DNA from: an uncultured Deferribacteraceae bacterium
GTDB lineage: Bacteria; Chrysiogenota; Deferribacteres; Deferribacterales; Mucispirillaceae
Assembly (NCBI GenBank): GCA_947041165.1
Contig: CAMRCY010000012.1
Coordinates: 1-54,134, forward strand
Direction of reading: 5' to 3'
Length of the DNA stretch: 54,134 nucleotides
The notes below the pieces were generated by a model. It did not search any database. It saw only the letters and a program-made list of their open reading frames with translations, and was not told the DNA's origin. Positions 28,419 to 37,975 of the stretch are shown piece by piece; positions within the stretch are counted from its first letter, which is position 1, and every line of letters begins with the position of its first letter. Both the position numbers and the translations under genes were made by a program.

Positions 28419-29840
28419 TTATTTATATTTAGAGTTAATCTTTTTATATATCATTTCAACTTGTTCAACTGCACTGCCTAAATAATTTTTAGGATCTGTT
28501 AACACAACAATCTCTTCATCGCTCAACAGTAATGATAGGTCTTTATCGCTTTTTAATAAATCAGTGAATGACATACCAGCTGGTGCATTTTTCACAGCTT
28601 TTTTCATCATATCGTACGCTTTGCCACGTCCAACTTTGTCCACCAAAAAATTCATCACAGCTTCTGACATAACAAAATTGTTAGACGATCCAAAATTGGC
28701 TAACATCTGATCTTTATTGATTTTCAATTTATTGATCATAGCCGTTGCACGATCAATTGATGTGTTACTAATCATAAATGATTCAGGAATAATAGACCAT
28801 TCAAGTATCCACGGAGCACCTTGTCTAATATCATTATGGTTCATCATATCAGGTGCTGCACAAGCATACATTTTGCCATAATATGAAAATGAAACCATAA
28901 ACTCTGATGCCCTAGGATTACGCTTATGTGGCATAGTTGATGATGCTCCACTCTCTCCTTCTGATAGTTCTCCGATCTGATTTCTGCCTAAATTATTTAC
29001 ATCTAAACCTAAGCGTCCGAGCGTTGATGTGATTAATGCTACTGTTTGAACAACCTCAACATAACTATCTCTACTTGGGTTCCACGGCGTTAATGCGATA
29101 GGAAGTTTTAACTCTTTTGATACTAATTTCTGAAGCTCTAACCCTTTATTTTTATATGGCGCTAATGTTCCTACTGTGCTTCCAAACTGAAGATATATTC
29201 TCGACTCCACCTCTTCTAAACGAGTGTAATGCCTATCAAGCTCACCTATGAAAGTTGATAGATAAAGTCCGAATGTTGTAGGGATCGCATCTTGTCCATT
29301 ACTTCTTGCAACCATAATTGTTGATCTGTTTTTATAAGCAACATTATTTAGTAATAATATCAGTTCTTTTAAATTTGTTTTTGTGATACCGATCGCTTGC
29401 TTTATCTGCATAGATGTTGCACTATCCATTATATCTTGAGTTGTTGTGCCTAAATGAAGATAGTTTTTCACATCCATATTGCCCTTAGCTCTTAACTGAT
29501 CAAGCATACCTTTTATGCCTCTACCAACTTTACGAGTTTGACTGCCGAGCTTCACTAGATCGATATTTTTAATATCTAAAATCTCTATTAAAGACACCGA
29601 TGCAGATTTAGGAATTATACCTAATTTAGCTTGAGATTTAGCAATAGCTGATTCCACTCTCAACCAATTTGTGACTAATGACTTATCATTAAATATATTC
29701 CTGATCTCTTCATTGCTAAATAAAGAAGAGTATATCTCTGACTCAAATACCGATATAGATGAGTAACTATTATCGCTTTCATTTGCAAAAATAATAGTTG
29801 CTGGAAATAATAAAATTAGAAAAAAACTCAAGAATTTCAT
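28419..29840 (-). CDS. exported fumarase/aspartase-superfamily lyase (PcaB/PurB-like)
   Basis: The start is the ATG at 29840 (MKFLSFFLILLFPATIIFAN), four bases after AAGGTG. The earlier ATG has no such site. Residues 1-19 form a clear signal peptide cleaved after Ala, so the enzyme should be periplasmic or secreted, which is unusual for this cytoplasmic family. The superfamily signature is present as GASSTMPHKRNP (residues 298-309), and His129 (LHLGTTTQD) matches a conserved active-site position. The region aligned to RTHGQ of adenylosuccinate lyases reads RSNGQ, with Asn181 replacing the catalytic His. The segment GAPWILEWSIIPESF resembles 3-carboxymuconate cycloisomerases (PcaB), which also lack that His. 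The reaction is unknown. No purine or protocatechuate genes are near. Confidence 0.75.
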   Translation of the reverse strand: MKFLSFFLILLFPATIIFANESDNSYSSISVFESEIYSSLFSNEEIRNIFNDKSLVTNWLRVESAIAKSQAKLGIIPKSASVSLIEILDIKNIDLVKLGSQTRKVGRGIKGMLDQLRAKGNMDVKNYLHLGTTTQDIMDSATSMQIKQAIGITKTNLKELILLLNNVAYKNRSTIMVARSNGQDAIPTTFGLYLSTFIGELDRHYTRLEEVESRIYLQFGSTVGTLAPYKNKGLELQKLVSKELKLPIALTPWNPSRDSYVEVVQTVALITSTLGRLGLDVNNLGRNQIGELSEGESGASSTMPHKRNPRASEFMVSFSYYGKMYACAAPDMMNHNDIRQGAPWILEWSIIPESFMISNTSIDRATAMINKLKINKDQMLANFGSSNNFVMSEAVMNFLVDKVGRGKAYDMMKKAVKNAPAGMSFTDLLKSDKDLSLLLSDEEIVVLTDPKNYLGSAVEQVEMIYKKINSKYK

Positions 29841-29892
29841 ATGACACCTTTTGTTATAAATTTGATATTTACTGAAACTCATCACTTATTAT

Positions 29893-29994
29893 AGTAACTT
29901 AAACAATCACCACAATAACTTTAAAATAACTCTAGTAACTTTAAAATCACCTAGTAACTTAAACAATCACTATCATAACTTTAAAATCACCAAC
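29893..29994. repeat. 60-bp tandem duplication between two genes
   Basis: The segment starting AGTAACTTAAACAATCAC occurs at 29893 and again exactly 60 bp later at 29953. A partial internal copy (AGTAACTTTAAAATCACCT) lies between them. The last unit ends at the stop codon region of the next gene downstream on the minus strand. Confidence 0.6.
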
Positions 29995-30475
29995 TAGCAT
30001 CTTCACGTATCTTGTTCCAGTAATATATCATCTTACTACAATCTGCCTTTATCTGACAATCGTAATTTTGTCGTTTATTCTTAATATTTATACAACCATT
30101 AAAAATAGCTCTACTCTGGTTACGGTTTGCATAATATTCATATAAAAACTCAAATGTCCATTTACCACTATTCACATTTGAAATAAATTTATCTAATGAA
30201 ACATCTACTCTACTTGTATAAAAAAATTTCTTAAATAAATTATACCTTTTGAAAATATAAATATTGCTCCACGTATCAAAATCAACAAAACGAAGTTCCG
30301 ACTTCTCTGTGCGTAATAGATTTTTGTATGGGTTCTGTTTATTCTTTTCACCTATCCAAAACCCATAGTCATCAAACTCCATAACTAGATCATCACCATA
30401 ATTGTGTGATTTTTGTAACCACACAATCATGAAGTATGATATTAGGATAATCATTTTATATGTGAATTTCCACAT
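29987..30475 (-). CDS. hypothetical protein with N-terminal membrane anchor
   Basis: The 162-residue protein begins MWKFTYKMIILISYFMIVWL, a signal-anchor or uncleaved signal peptide. An aromatic- and Lys-rich soluble part follows, with three Cys (NGCINIKN, NYDCQIKADCSK) that could form disulfides outside the cytoplasm. I recognise no family. It lies 26 bp after the DUF302 gene in the same orientation, so it may be co-transcribed with it. Confidence 0.55.
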   Translation of the reverse strand: MWKFTYKMIILISYFMIVWLQKSHNYGDDLVMEFDDYGFWIGEKNKQNPYKNLLRTEKSELRFVDFDTWSNIYIFKRYNLFKKFFYTSRVDVSLDKFISNVNSGKWTFEFLYEYYANRNQSRAIFNGCINIKNKRQNYDCQIKADCSKMIYYWNKIREDASW

Positions 30476-30501
30476 ATAAAATGTTTCCTATTTTATGATA
30501 T

Positions 30502-30933
30502 TTATTTTTTAATTTTTATTAATTTCTTCAGAAGTCCATTCATATTACTTATTATTTTTTCACTATTTGGCGTTTTAATATCTGTTGGTAATGATCTTGT
30601 CTGTGCCCATACTTTACCATTATCATCTTTATAAATTGCTATTTTTAATGGAAGTTCATAACCCCATGCAGGGTTTGATTTCATTAATTTAGTTCCTACT
30701 TTAGGATTACCAAAAATAATAACTACAGATGGATTTATTTTAATCCCAACTTCTTTCGCAGATTCTTCATGATTAATTACGGTAAATATCTTCAACCCTT
30801 TAGACTTAATATCTTTCTCTAAAATTTTCACTGCCTTATCAACAGGTACAGATAACTCATTTTTTAAAACTTCTTGTGCAAACAATTGCGTTGCAAACAT
30901 AAGTAACGCTAATACTAATATAATTTTTTTCAT
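30502..30933 (-). CDS. exported DUF302-domain protein
   Basis: The start at 30933 (MKKIILVLALLMFATQLFAQ) has an AAGGA ribosome site 9 nt upstream. The 143-residue product has a signal peptide cleaved after FAQ or LFA. A DUF302 domain follows (about residues 20-140) with the typical pattern: SVDKAVKILEKDIKSKGLKIFTVINH, then NPSVVIIFGNPKVGTKLM and ELPLKIAIYKD. DUF302 proteins adopt a TT1751-like fold; their biochemical role is unknown. It has its own predicted promoter (30966-30994). Confidence 0.85.
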   Translation of the reverse strand: MKKIILVLALLMFATQLFAQEVLKNELSVPVDKAVKILEKDIKSKGLKIFTVINHEESAKEVGIKINPSVVIIFGNPKVGTKLMKSNPAWGYELPLKIAIYKDDNGKVWAQTRSLPTDIKTPNSEKIISNMNGLLKKLIKIKK

Positions 30934-30965
30934 GACATTTTTCCTTTTATTTCTTTGATACCCAT

Positions 30966-30994
30966 ATTGTAACATATTTGTATACTACATACAA
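30966..30994 (-). promoter_or_regulatory. promoter of the DUF302 gene
   Basis: On the minus strand TTGTAT (30989-30994) and TACAAT (30966-30971) are 17 bp apart, 33 bp before the start codon. An imperfect inverted repeat (30999-31026, CACTAT arms) lies directly upstream and could be an operator. Confidence 0.5.
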
Positions 30995-31073
30995 CAATGA
31001 CACTATCTTAATTAAAAAATAGTGCCACTTATATTATAAAATATTATAAATCAAACCAATCATTATAATAAAA

Positions 31074-32240
31074 CTATTCAGCTTCTAAAACTTTTACTGC
31101 CTCTTCTTCCTCAACAATATTGCCTTTACTATCTACTGCCTCTGCTTCAATAACTTCAACACTATTGCCTTTTGCATCCTCTACTTTTGTATCCATAACT
31201 TCAATACTATTGCTCTTGTTATCTTCAATTTTTATATCGATAACTTTAACGCTGTTGCCTTCTTTATCTGTTTTTTTAACATCGATAACTTCTACACTGT
31301 TACCTTTATCACCAACAGCTTTAACATCTGTTCCTTCAACTTTATTGCCTTCTGCATCTTCTGCATTAATTTGAATAACTTGAGCTTCAACCGTACCGTT
31401 ATCAACCCCAGTTTCTATAGCTTCAATTACTTCTTCCTCAGTATCATCTAATATCATAAGGCTTGATAGTAATAATGCTAGATCTTCTTTTGTGATATCA
31501 CATGGAACAATATCTCTTGCTCTATATAACAGTAATCCGTTATCATCTATTACTGTTGCTTCATTTGAAGTGTTATAACATTTACCAGCTTGTAATACAT
31601 TGTTATCATAAATAAATTCTGCATAAGTGTTGCCACCTGCATAATAATATTTCTCTGCACCAGATTTATTATCATTTATATACATAGCCTCATATTGTAG
31701 AGAACCGTTATCTTTATCTTCATATGATTTAACTGAGCCATTTAACATATCTGCTGAGTATGTACTCTCCCATGATATTGTTCCACTTGGATAATAATTT
31801 TTACTAACGCCACTTAATGCACCGTCAACAAAATTGCTCTCGTTAGTAAGAATACCTTTATCTGTAAAAGTTTTTTTAACACCATTGATTTTTCCGTTTA
31901 CAAAATTTGACTCAATCCAAATAGCTCCATTATCATAATACTCACGTAGATAACCATTTAAATAACCGTTCTTATAAGTGGCTTCAACTAACTTTTTTTC
32001 AACTAAAACTTCTGTACCACTACTGTTATCCGATACCATATACGAATCAATAAGCGTACCCGTGATACCATTACCTTTTTTATCTACACATTTTCCGTAT
32101 ACCGTATCACACTTTACATCACTTGATACATAAGTTATAGCTTCCACTTCAACTGGAGCTTTTGTTGCAACTTCTTGTGTGTGACCAATTGCAGTAGTTA
32201 AAAAAACCGACATAAAAATAATTAAAAAACTGTTTTTCAT
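31074..32240 (-). CDS. exported MORN_2-repeat protein with a tandem-repeat tail
   Basis: The 388-residue protein starts with a signal peptide (MKNSFLIIFMSVFLTTAIG). Residues about 70-225 hold six or so MORN-variant repeats (NGYLNGYLREYYDNGAIW, NGKINGVKKTF, GALSGVSKNYYPSGTISWES and so on). This is the pattern of the YwqK/MORN_2 family. The C-terminal part (about 295-385) is made of near-identical 15-residue units such as DKGNSVEVIDVKK. The MORN part probably forms a rigid beta-ladder; the acidic tail is likely extended. No function can be assigned. YwqK-type proteins act as antitoxins in some bacteria, but the signal peptide makes that less likely here. Confidence 0.75.
   Translation of the reverse strand: MKNSFLIIFMSVFLTTAIGHTQEVATKAPVEVEAITYVSSDVKCDTVYGKCVDKKGNGITGTLIDSYMVSDNSSGTEVLVEKKLVEATYKNGYLNGYLREYYDNGAIWIESNFVNGKINGVKKTFTDKGILTNESNFVDGALSGVSKNYYPSGTISWESTYSADMLNGSVKSYEDKDNGSLQYEAMYINDNKSGAEKYYYAGGNTYAEFIYDNNVLQAGKCYNTSNEATVIDDNGLLLYRARDIVPCDITKEDLALLLSSLMILDDTEEEVIEAIETGVDNGTVEAQVIQINAEDAEGNKVEGTDVKAVGDKGNSVEVIDVKKTDKEGNSVKVIDIKIEDNKSNSIEVMDTKVEDAKGNSVEVIEAEAVDSKGNIVEEEEAVKVLEAE
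31085..31375 (-). repeat. 45-bp coding repeat in the MORN-protein tail
   Basis: Five to six 15-residue units with the core GNSVEVIDxK repeat in frame at the C terminus (GDKGNSVEVID, TDKEGNSVKVID, EDNKSNSIEVMD, EDAKGNSVEVIE). They are 60-80 percent alike by eye and show only substitutions. Confidence 0.85.
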
Positions 32241-32355
32241 AAATAAATCTCCTAGACTTTATAATGTGACCGATACTAACTAAATAAATAAACTAAAAAT
32301 AACCCTAACCTCTAAACAATACTAAAAAAAACTCAATACTAAATTATCAATATTT

Positions 32356-33933
32356 TTAAGACTTTATCAACCTATAATTTATGGAGTCTATTAATGCTTG
32401 ATAACTTGCATCAATAATATTTTCTGCAACACCAACTGTTGCCCAACTCTCTCCTGTTTCATTATCTGTTGATAATATCAACACTCTAATCGTTGCCTCT
32501 GTGCCGTTATGCGATGAAAGTATTCTAACCTTATAATCAGATAAAACTATATTATCTATCTTTGGATAAAATTTTGATAACGCTTTTCTGATCGCAATAT
32601 CTAACGCATTAACAGGACCGTTACCGATCGCGGCTGTATGTTCTTGTACTCCATTCACCTCAAGCATAACCGTTGCTTCTGATGCTCTAGCTTCTTGATC
32701 TATCTCGTTAATCTCATCTATTACTCGATACTTTTTGATATCAAAAAATGTAGGTAGTTTATTTAAACTTTTTAATATTAATAGTTCAAATGATGCCTCA
32801 GCTCCTTCGAATTGAAATCCTCTATTCTCTAACTCTTTCAATTTGTGAAGTAGTTTTACAATAGCCTCATCGTTACTATCTATATCTATACCGAAATCTT
32901 TCGCCTTATATATTAAATTACTCTTACCTGATAAATCTGATAATAAAACCCTCTGAGTATTACCAACTAACTCTGGACTTATATGCTCATACATCGACGA
33001 ATCTTTTAATATTGCTGAAACATGAACTCCACCTTTATGTGCGAATGCTGATTTTCCAACATACGGTTGATGAATGTCATGCTTGATATTTGCAAGCTCG
33101 TTCACAAATCTTGATAGAACTCTGATCTCTTTTAAATTCTCTTTAGGGATACAATCATACCCGTATTTAAGTTGTAAATTAGGGATAATTGATACAAGAT
33201 TTGCGTTGCCACATCTCTCACCAAATCCATTAATCGTGCCTTGAATATGTGTAGCACCATTTACAACTGCTAATATAGAGTTCGCAACTCCAACATCTGA
33301 ATCGTTATGAGCATGTATGCCGAACGGGAAATCACCTAACTTCTCTTTCACAGCTTTAACAATCTCTATAATCTCACTCGGTAAACAACCACCATTTGTT
33401 TCACATAATATAACGGTGTCAGCTCCAGCATCTCTTGCTGTTAACAACGTCTGTATAGCGTAATCTGGTTTTGACTTATATCCATCGAAAAAATGTTCAG
33501 CATCATAGAATACTTTATCAACTCTTGATTTTAGATATCTAATCGTATCATCAATCAACTCTAAATTCTCTTCAAGTTTTATGCCTAAAGCCGTTTTAAC
33601 ATGAAAGTCCCACGTCTTGCCGAATATTGTAAGATTAGGAACATCAACTTTTAGTAACGCCTCTAATGTTTCATCTGTTTCAGCCTTTCTATTCACTCGT
33701 CTTGTTGATCCGAAAGCTGTTATTCTTGATGCATCAATCTTCTTCCATTTGATCTCGTTGAAAAACTCTATATCTCGTGGATTTGAACCTGGCCATCCAC
33801 CCTCTATATAATCAATTCCGAAATCAATCAACTTCTCAGCTATACGGACTTTATCCGATACCGTAAAATTGATCTCCTCGCACTGAGTACCATCTCTTAA
33901 TGTTGTGTCATATATAACTATTTTTTTACTCAT
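32356..33933 (-). CDS. cimA: (R)-citramalate synthase
   Basis: The 525-residue protein starts with the DRE-TIM metallolyase signature (IYDTTLRDGTQCEEINF, residues 7-23) and has HAHNDSDVGVANSI and the NGFGERCGNANL segment. A LeuA-type allosteric dimer domain spans about 385-525. The EGGWPGSNPRD motif near residue 44 and the length distinguish citramalate synthase from 2-isopropylmalate synthase. It condenses acetyl-CoA and pyruvate to citramalate, opening a threonine-independent route to isoleucine. It is the last gene of the hom-lysC cluster, 81 bp after lysC. Confidence 0.93.
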   Translation of the reverse strand: MSKKIVIYDTTLRDGTQCEEINFTVSDKVRIAEKLIDFGIDYIEGGWPGSNPRDIEFFNEIKWKKIDASRITAFGSTRRVNRKAETDETLEALLKVDVPNLTIFGKTWDFHVKTALGIKLEENLELIDDTIRYLKSRVDKVFYDAEHFFDGYKSKPDYAIQTLLTARDAGADTVILCETNGGCLPSEIIEIVKAVKEKLGDFPFGIHAHNDSDVGVANSILAVVNGATHIQGTINGFGERCGNANLVSIIPNLQLKYGYDCIPKENLKEIRVLSRFVNELANIKHDIHQPYVGKSAFAHKGGVHVSAILKDSSMYEHISPELVGNTQRVLLSDLSGKSNLIYKAKDFGIDIDSNDEAIVKLLHKLKELENRGFQFEGAEASFELLILKSLNKLPTFFDIKKYRVIDEINEIDQEARASEATVMLEVNGVQEHTAAIGNGPVNALDIAIRKALSKFYPKIDNIVLSDYKVRILSSHNGTEATIRVLILSTDNETGESWATVGVAENIIDASYQALIDSINYRLIKS

Positions 33934-34014
33934 TTCTGCCCACTAATTTATTGTAACATTGTTAATAATATTAACATACTCTACATACACTCTATATCAC
34001 TATAACATAAACTG

Positions 34015-35229
34015 CTATGATATAAATGTGTCGTGTAATGCTTTTACAGCACGCTCTGTTGACTTCTCTTCTATTACACATGAAATCTTGATCTCGCTAG
34101 TTGAGATCATATCTATATTGATATCGTTCTTATATAACGTGTTAAACATTTTTGCTGCAACTCCAGAGTGGCTCTTCATACCAACTCCTACAATTGATAC
34201 TTTTGCAATATCTTCATTTGAAGTGATACTTATTGCACCAACTTTCTCTGCAAGCTCTTTACATACTGCTAATGATTTTACGAGATCAGTTTTTGGAAGA
34301 GTAAATGAAATGTTCGCAACTCCATCTCTTGCTGTATTTTGTATAATTATATCTATATTGATATTAGCCTCTGCTAAACCAGTAAATATATCCGATGCTC
34401 TACCTGGTTTATCTGGCACTCCTGATATAGTTATTTTTGATTGATTTTTATCAGACGTAACGCCTGTGACCATAACCTTTTCCACTGCATTCTCCTCCTT
34501 TGATGTTACTAATGTTCCTGGCAGATCCTCTAATGATGATAAAACTACTATATCAACATTGAAGTTCATACCAAGCTCTACAGATCTTGATTGCAATACT
34601 TTAGCTCCAAGTGATGCTAACTCTAACATCTCTTCATGAGATATAACATCTATCTTCTTCGCATTTGCAACAATACGAGGATCAGCTGTGTATACACCAT
34701 CAACATCTGTATATATCTCGCAACAATCAGCCTTTAAGGCAGCTGCCACTGCAACAGCCGTTGTATCTGATCCACCTCTGCCTAATGTTGTTATATCTAA
34801 ACTTTCTGGATCAAAACCTTGAAAACCTGCAACAACACATACGAAACCTTCATCTAACGCTTTAACTAATCTCTCACCTGTAACACCTAATATTCTTGCC
34901 TTAGAGTGAGATTTATCTGTTTGCATGCCTATCTGTATGCCTGTAAATGATTTTGCCTTATGTCCTATTGATATCAACGATTGAGCAAGTAACGGTGCTG
35001 ATGCACTCTCACCTGTTGAAACTAATTGATCGTACTCTCTATGTGAGTAATCTTCATCTATCTCATTTAATAATTTTATCAACCTGTCCGTTTCACCAGA
35101 CATAGCAGATACAACCACGATAACTTTATGTCCAGCATCAACCTTCTTTGCAACAAGCGTTGCAACATTCTTTATCCTATCAACCGAACCTACTGATGTT
35201 CCACCGAATTTCATTACTATTAAAGACAA
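34015..35229 (-). CDS. lysC: aspartate kinase
   Basis: The start is the TTG at 35229 (MSLIVMKFGGTSVG). It lies five bases after a strong GGAGGG ribosome site, which decides the start; the ATG at 35253 has no such site. The 404-residue protein has the kinase motif KFGGTSVG (residues 7-14), TLGRGGSDTTAVAVAAAL and two C-terminal ACT domains (about 260-400). The latter suggest feedback control by lysine or threonine. It phosphorylates aspartate, the first step to lysine, threonine and methionine. It is 78 bp after the apgM-like gene and in the hom-apgM-lysC-cimA cluster. Confidence 0.96.
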   Translation of the reverse strand: MSLIVMKFGGTSVGSVDRIKNVATLVAKKVDAGHKVIVVVSAMSGETDRLIKLLNEIDEDYSHREYDQLVSTGESASAPLLAQSLISIGHKAKSFTGIQIGMQTDKSHSKARILGVTGERLVKALDEGFVCVVAGFQGFDPESLDITTLGRGGSDTTAVAVAAALKADCCEIYTDVDGVYTADPRIVANAKKIDVISHEEMLELASLGAKVLQSRSVELGMNFNVDIVVLSSLEDLPGTLVTSKEENAVEKVMVTGVTSDKNQSKITISGVPDKPGRASDIFTGLAEANINIDIIIQNTARDGVANISFTLPKTDLVKSLAVCKELAEKVGAISITSNEDIAKVSIVGVGMKSHSGVAAKMFNTLYKNDINIDMISTSEIKISCVIEEKSTERAVKALHDTFIS

Positions 35230-35307
35230 AACACCCTCCGTATACTTATACATATATATATTCTAAATATTCTAATTATTATTAAAACTTAAATCTAAAC
35301 TTTAACA

Positions 35308-36462
35308 TTAACCCTTAATAAAAAACTCTGCTACTTTATACCCATCTTTAAACTCGAACGATGGTTTCACTTTCTCATCGTAACTTATATTTTCATCAGG
35401 CTTAATATCTGATCCCCAAATGATCGCTGGAACTTTATCATTCACATGAGTTTTAAGTTCAACAGGCGTTGGATGATCTGGTGTTACCATCACTCTATAA
35501 TCCTTGAACTTCTTCATGCCGTCAATTATTATCGGTAACATGATTTCATCTATCAACTCTATAGACTTAATCTTCATATCTATATCACCTAAATGTCCCG
35601 CTTCATCTGGTGCTTCAAGATGAATAAATACATAATCTTTATCTTTTAACGACGCAATACCGTACTCAGCTTTACCTTTAAAATTTGTATCAACTAACCC
35701 TGTGATATCTGGAACTTCAATAATATCTAAACCTGCAGAAATACCTATCCCTCTTAAAAGATCAACAGCTGATATAACTGATCCTGTTAAGTTGAACATA
35801 TCTTTATACGTTGGAAGTTCTGGACGTGATCCCTCTCCCCATAGCCATATACTACTTGCTTTACCTACTTTTCCATTACTCTCAAAAATAGGTTTTGATC
35901 GCTCTATTATATCTAATAAAAAATCAGCATCTTTTCCTTTTGGAAAATGTGATAAAACAACCTGATCTGTAATATCATGCGGTGGAGTTGTTACAATATC
36001 TAACGATCTATCTTTAACAACCATTAAGTTTCTGTAACTTACACCTTGATAAAACATAATATCATCATCTTTGAAAACTTTGTTAAGTTCATCAATGATA
36101 TATTTGCCGTTCTCATTTGATATATGATGAGCTGAAAAAGATTCCATTACATCATCTTTAATCGTTACAAAATTGCATCTCATCGCAATATCATTTTTAC
36201 CTAAATCAACACCGATTGATAACGCTTCAAGTGGAGATCTGCCTGTATAATATTTTCTAGGATCGTATCCAAAAATAGATAAGTTACAGATATCACTTCC
36301 AGGAGGCATGCCTTCAGGTGTTGTATGGATAAACCCTGCAATACCCTCTTTTGCTAATCTATCAAGGTTAGGAGTTTTGGCTACTTCCATTATCGTTTTG
36401 CCATCTAACTTATCTATTGGACGATCTGAAAGTCCATCTGTTAATAATACTAAATATTTCAT
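35308..36462 (-). CDS. apgM-like phosphoglycerate mutase family protein, proposed homoserine kinase
   Basis: The 384-residue protein belongs to the cofactor-independent phosphoglycerate mutases of archaeal type. Metal-binding Asp9 is in LLTDG. Ser56 in PPGSDICNLSIFGYDP is the phospho-acceptor position, RCNFVTI follows, and TPDHPTPVELKTHVNDKVP supplies C-terminal metal ligands. It lies between hom and lysC. Genes of this family in that position have been proposed (as an HMM subfamily) to act as a replacement homoserine kinase. No thrB is seen in the window. Sequence alone cannot decide between mutase and homoserine kinase; context favours the latter. Confidence 0.8.
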   Translation of the reverse strand: MKYLVLLTDGLSDRPIDKLDGKTIMEVAKTPNLDRLAKEGIAGFIHTTPEGMPPGSDICNLSIFGYDPRKYYTGRSPLEALSIGVDLGKNDIAMRCNFVTIKDDVMESFSAHHISNENGKYIIDELNKVFKDDDIMFYQGVSYRNLMVVKDRSLDIVTTPPHDITDQVVLSHFPKGKDADFLLDIIERSKPIFESNGKVGKASSIWLWGEGSRPELPTYKDMFNLTGSVISAVDLLRGIGISAGLDIIEVPDITGLVDTNFKGKAEYGIASLKDKDYVFIHLEAPDEAGHLGDIDMKIKSIELIDEIMLPIIIDGMKKFKDYRVMVTPDHPTPVELKTHVNDKVPAIIWGSDIKPDENISYDEKVKPSFEFKDGYKVAEFFIKG

Positions 36463-36616
36463 ATAATCCCTTATCTCACAAAAATATATTTTGTAACTGC
36501 TTAAATCTATGCTCTACGCTTAGTTTATAATAAACTTATCTTCAATTCATCTATGTGATAAGTTTGATGACGATCTGTGTGTTACACATCCAATATCGCA
36601 AATTATTACAACTAAA

Positions 36617-37924
36617 CTAAATCTCCATTCTTATAACAACTGGTTTCTCAACAACTATTGAAAGTTCACCTATCTCTTTAATCGCTTTATTCAATAGATT
36701 GCCTTCAACCTCGTGAGTCATAAATATTAATGGAACTGTTTTGCCATCTTCTGAAAAATCTCGTTGTAACGCTTTATAAACACTAACGCCATTTTTTGCT
36801 AAGATATTAGTTATGATAGATAAAACACCGATCTCATCTTTAACCATAAAACGTAGATAAAATGATGATGGAATTGAGTCCATAGAAACTATCGTAATAT
36901 CACTCTCTTCTGTAAACCCTAGTGGAGTTTTAGCATCTATATTTCCTGAACTTAAAGCCTTAGCAATAGCCACAACATCGCCTGCAACAGCCGAACTTGT
37001 AGCATCCCCTCCTGCACCTCTTCCATAAAATAAAGTCTTGCCTACTCTATCGCCATCTAACATCACAGCGTTGAAAACTCCGTTCACCGATGCTAACAGA
37101 TTATCGTTATCTATTATCGTTGGACGAACTGATATCGCAACTTTATTATCTACCCTCTTAGCTATCGCTAAAAGCTTTAATGTGCAATCAAACTCACTTA
37201 TTATCTGTATGTCTGTAAACGATATATCTCTAATACCTTCAACATCAACTGACTCATACGGAATATATTTTGAGAACGCTATTGATGATAATATCGCAAT
37301 CTTATGCGCCGTGTCTATGCCATCTATATCAAACGTAGGGTTCGCCTCAGCGTATCCTTTAGCTTGAGCATCACCTAAAATCTCATCAAACGGTTTACCT
37401 TCACTACTCATTCTACTTAATATATAATTGCATGTGCCATTTATAATACCGTAGATATCATTTATGTTGTTAGAAACTAAATCATCTTTTAGAACTCTTA
37501 TTATAGGGATACCACCACCTACTGATGCCTCATACCCTATCATAACATTATGTTTTTTAGCCTCTTCAAAAATCTCTCTACTATTAATCGCAAGTAACGC
37601 CTTGTTTGCAGTCACAACCGATTTGCCAGCTCGTATAGCCTCTAACATAATCTCTTTAGCGATCGTTACACCACCGATTAGTTCAACTATTATAGATATA
37701 GAACTATCTGACAAAATGTCCTTATATGATTTGCTCTTGATCTCTACATGTGGTAGATATTTATCATCACGCTTATCTATGTATAGATCAACGATAGCCT
37801 TAACTTTTATAGATATACCTGTCTTTCTTCTAACTACTTCATAATTATCTATTAAAGTCTGTACAGTCGCTGATCCAACAACTCCGTAACCTACTACTGC
37901 AACATTAATAACATCTAAACTCAT
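36617..37924 (-). CDS. hom: homoserine dehydrogenase
   Basis: The start is the ATG at 37924, about ten bases after AAGGA; a TTG two codons earlier is too close to that site. The 435-residue protein has an N-terminal NAD(P)-binding fold (VAVVGYGVVGSATV) and the catalytic region EASVGGGIPIIRVLKDDL with GIINGTCNYILS. A C-terminal ACT domain (about 350-430) implies threonine feedback. It reduces aspartate semialdehyde to homoserine. It heads the cluster with a good promoter at 37976-38004. Confidence 0.96.
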   Translation of the reverse strand: MSLDVINVAVVGYGVVGSATVQTLIDNYEVVRRKTGISIKVKAIVDLYIDKRDDKYLPHVEIKSKSYKDILSDSSISIIVELIGGVTIAKEIMLEAIRAGKSVVTANKALLAINSREIFEEAKKHNVMIGYEASVGGGIPIIRVLKDDLVSNNINDIYGIINGTCNYILSRMSSEGKPFDEILGDAQAKGYAEANPTFDIDGIDTAHKIAILSSIAFSKYIPYESVDVEGIRDISFTDIQIISEFDCTLKLLAIAKRVDNKVAISVRPTIIDNDNLLASVNGVFNAVMLDGDRVGKTLFYGRGAGGDATSSAVAGDVVAIAKALSSGNIDAKTPLGFTEESDITIVSMDSIPSSFYLRFMVKDEIGVLSIITNILAKNGVSVYKALQRDFSEDGKTVPLIFMTHEVEGNLLNKAIKEIGELSIVVEKPVVIRMEI

Positions 37925-37975
37925 AATCAATATATCCTTTTTTAAAAACTATACACCTACACAGAACAAAGTATT

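Noticed and set aside
31074-32240. MORN protein as antitoxin of a toxin pair
   Set aside because: It has a signal peptide and no adjacent toxin-like gene, so the YwqK analogy is not supported.
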